A stretch of 64,000 bases of DNA from contig JAIOJF010000039.1 of assembly GCA_019911965.1 (NCBI GenBank), positions 1-64,000 of the forward strand, given 5' to 3'. Below are positions 63,641-64,000 of this stretch, one piece after another. Source of the stretch: Paracoccaceae bacterium (GTDB lineage Bacteria; Pseudomonadota; Alphaproteobacteria; Rhodobacterales; Rhodobacteraceae). The notes under the pieces are model-generated. The model saw nothing but the letters and a program-made list of their open reading frames with translations. It was not told the origin of the DNA and searched no databases. Position 1 is the stretch's first letter; the number at the start of each line of letters is the position of its first letter. The position numbers and the translations under genes were made by a program.

Positions 63641-64000
63641 TTAGGAAAACAGGAAATCGTCGGCGCCTAGCTGATCCGCCGTCAGGCCGCGCAGCACGAT
63701 CGTGGTGTCGGCAAACTCCACGATGGCCCCGGCATTGGCGTCGCGGATCGTCAGGTCGTCAAACGCCAGATCGCCGCCACGGATCACCATCAGGTCGATG
63801 CCGTCTTCAAAATCCCGGATGATGTCGCGCCCGGCCTTGCCGTTGAAGATGAAACGATCCGCATGAGCGCCGCCTGACAACCTGTCATCGCCGCGCCCGC
63901 CGGTCAGCCGGTCTGCGCCTCGCCCGCCATACAAGATATCGTCGCCCGCGCCGCCCGCCAGCACGTCGCGCCCGGCCTTGCCGCGCAGCTCATCTTCGCC
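63641..64000 (-). CDS. RTX-type calcium-binding secreted protein, C-terminal end (truncated by window)
   Basis: The frame is open to the window edge. The visible ~119 residues contain glycine-rich nonapeptide repeats (GGAGDDILYGGRGADRLTGG, then GGRGDDRLSGG) that bind calcium after export. A C-terminal segment with DFEDGIDLMVIRGG and FDDLTIRDANAGAIVEFADTTIVLRGL is typical of type I secreted RTX proteins. It ends QLGADDFLFS, a short acidic-hydrophobic tail like many type I secretion signals. Function lies in the missing N-terminal part. Confidence 0.85.
   Translation of the reverse strand, partial: GEDELRGKAGRDVLAGGAGDDILYGGRGADRLTGGRGDDRLSGGAHADRFIFNGKAGRDIIRDFEDGIDLMVIRGGDLAFDDLTIRDANAGAIVEFADTTIVLRGLTADQLGADDFLFS

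Overview
The window is GC-rich DNA (visibly above 60% G+C) from an alphaproteobacterium, most likely a Rhodobacterales/Rhodobacteraceae member. The grounds are the gene content (GlcDEF, NadD next to PBP4, RplY next to Pth, a TRAP system, form II CO-dehydrogenase-like genes, an AtuA/acyl-CoA carboxylase cluster), gene ends packed as ATGA or TGATG overlaps, and near-consensus CtrA-type motifs. I saw no rRNA, tRNA, CRISPR array, phage or insertion sequence. About 53 protein genes are supported, with one partial gene at each window edge. Many long antisense ORFs are shadows of GC-rich genes and were left out.

Layout. 0-5.3 kb: end of an amidotransferase-like membrane protein, then glcD-glcE-glcF (glycolate oxidase) behind a palindromic operator. 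5.4-8.3 kb: secreted S1-type protease, hsp20 with an RpoH-like promoter, a reductase on the minus strand. 8.5-13.9 kb: sarcosine/dimethylglycine dehydrogenase-like fusion, a DUF2332 protein, pth, rplY. 13.9-19.1 kb: RND efflux pair with an 8-bp periodic repeat array upstream, and a small membrane protein. 19.2-32.1 kb: a minus-strand run of 11 genes opposite a divergent RpiR-type regulator. It holds an N-formylglutamate-amidohydrolase-like enzyme, a TRAP transporter, a glutamine-synthetase-like gamma-glutamyl ligase, an aldehyde dehydrogenase, an Fe-alcohol dehydrogenase and a polyamine-type ABC transporter. This reads as uptake, gamma-glutamylation and oxidation of an amine or amino alcohol.

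32.4-39.9 kb: XdhC/CoxI-like gene divergent from moxR(coxD)-coxE-coxG-coxS-coxL-coxM, a form II molybdenum hydroxylase (AYRGAGR active-site loop), closed by a strong terminator. 39.9-49.4 kb: aroQ, divergent from an eight-gene, almost gapless cell-envelope operon. That operon encodes a secreted CxxC-repeat/Sel1/peptidoglycan-binding protein, two SGNH hydrolases, an MBOAT acyltransferase, a small membrane protein, a YkuD L,D-transpeptidase and two CapA-like proteins. It looks like a wall or surface-glycan O-acylation and remodelling system and is the best candidate here for an undescribed system.

49.4-54.6 kb: flavin monooxygenase-like protein, PBP4, nadD, ettA, palindromic repeats. 54.6-62.7 kb: acyl-CoA dehydrogenase and TetR regulator divergent from AtuA-like, carboxyltransferase, biotin carboxylase and TIGR03084-like genes (branched or terpenoid acyl-CoA catabolism). 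62.7-64 kb: Trm112-like protein, Lon-substrate-binding-like protein and the C-terminal end of an RTX protein.

Beyond the genes, the main non-coding observations are a ~149-bp element with near-identical ends and a diverged core, present twice in opposite orientation and both times between convergent genes; perfect GC-rich hairpins directly after both solute-binding-protein genes; and the 8-bp array at 18.6 kb.
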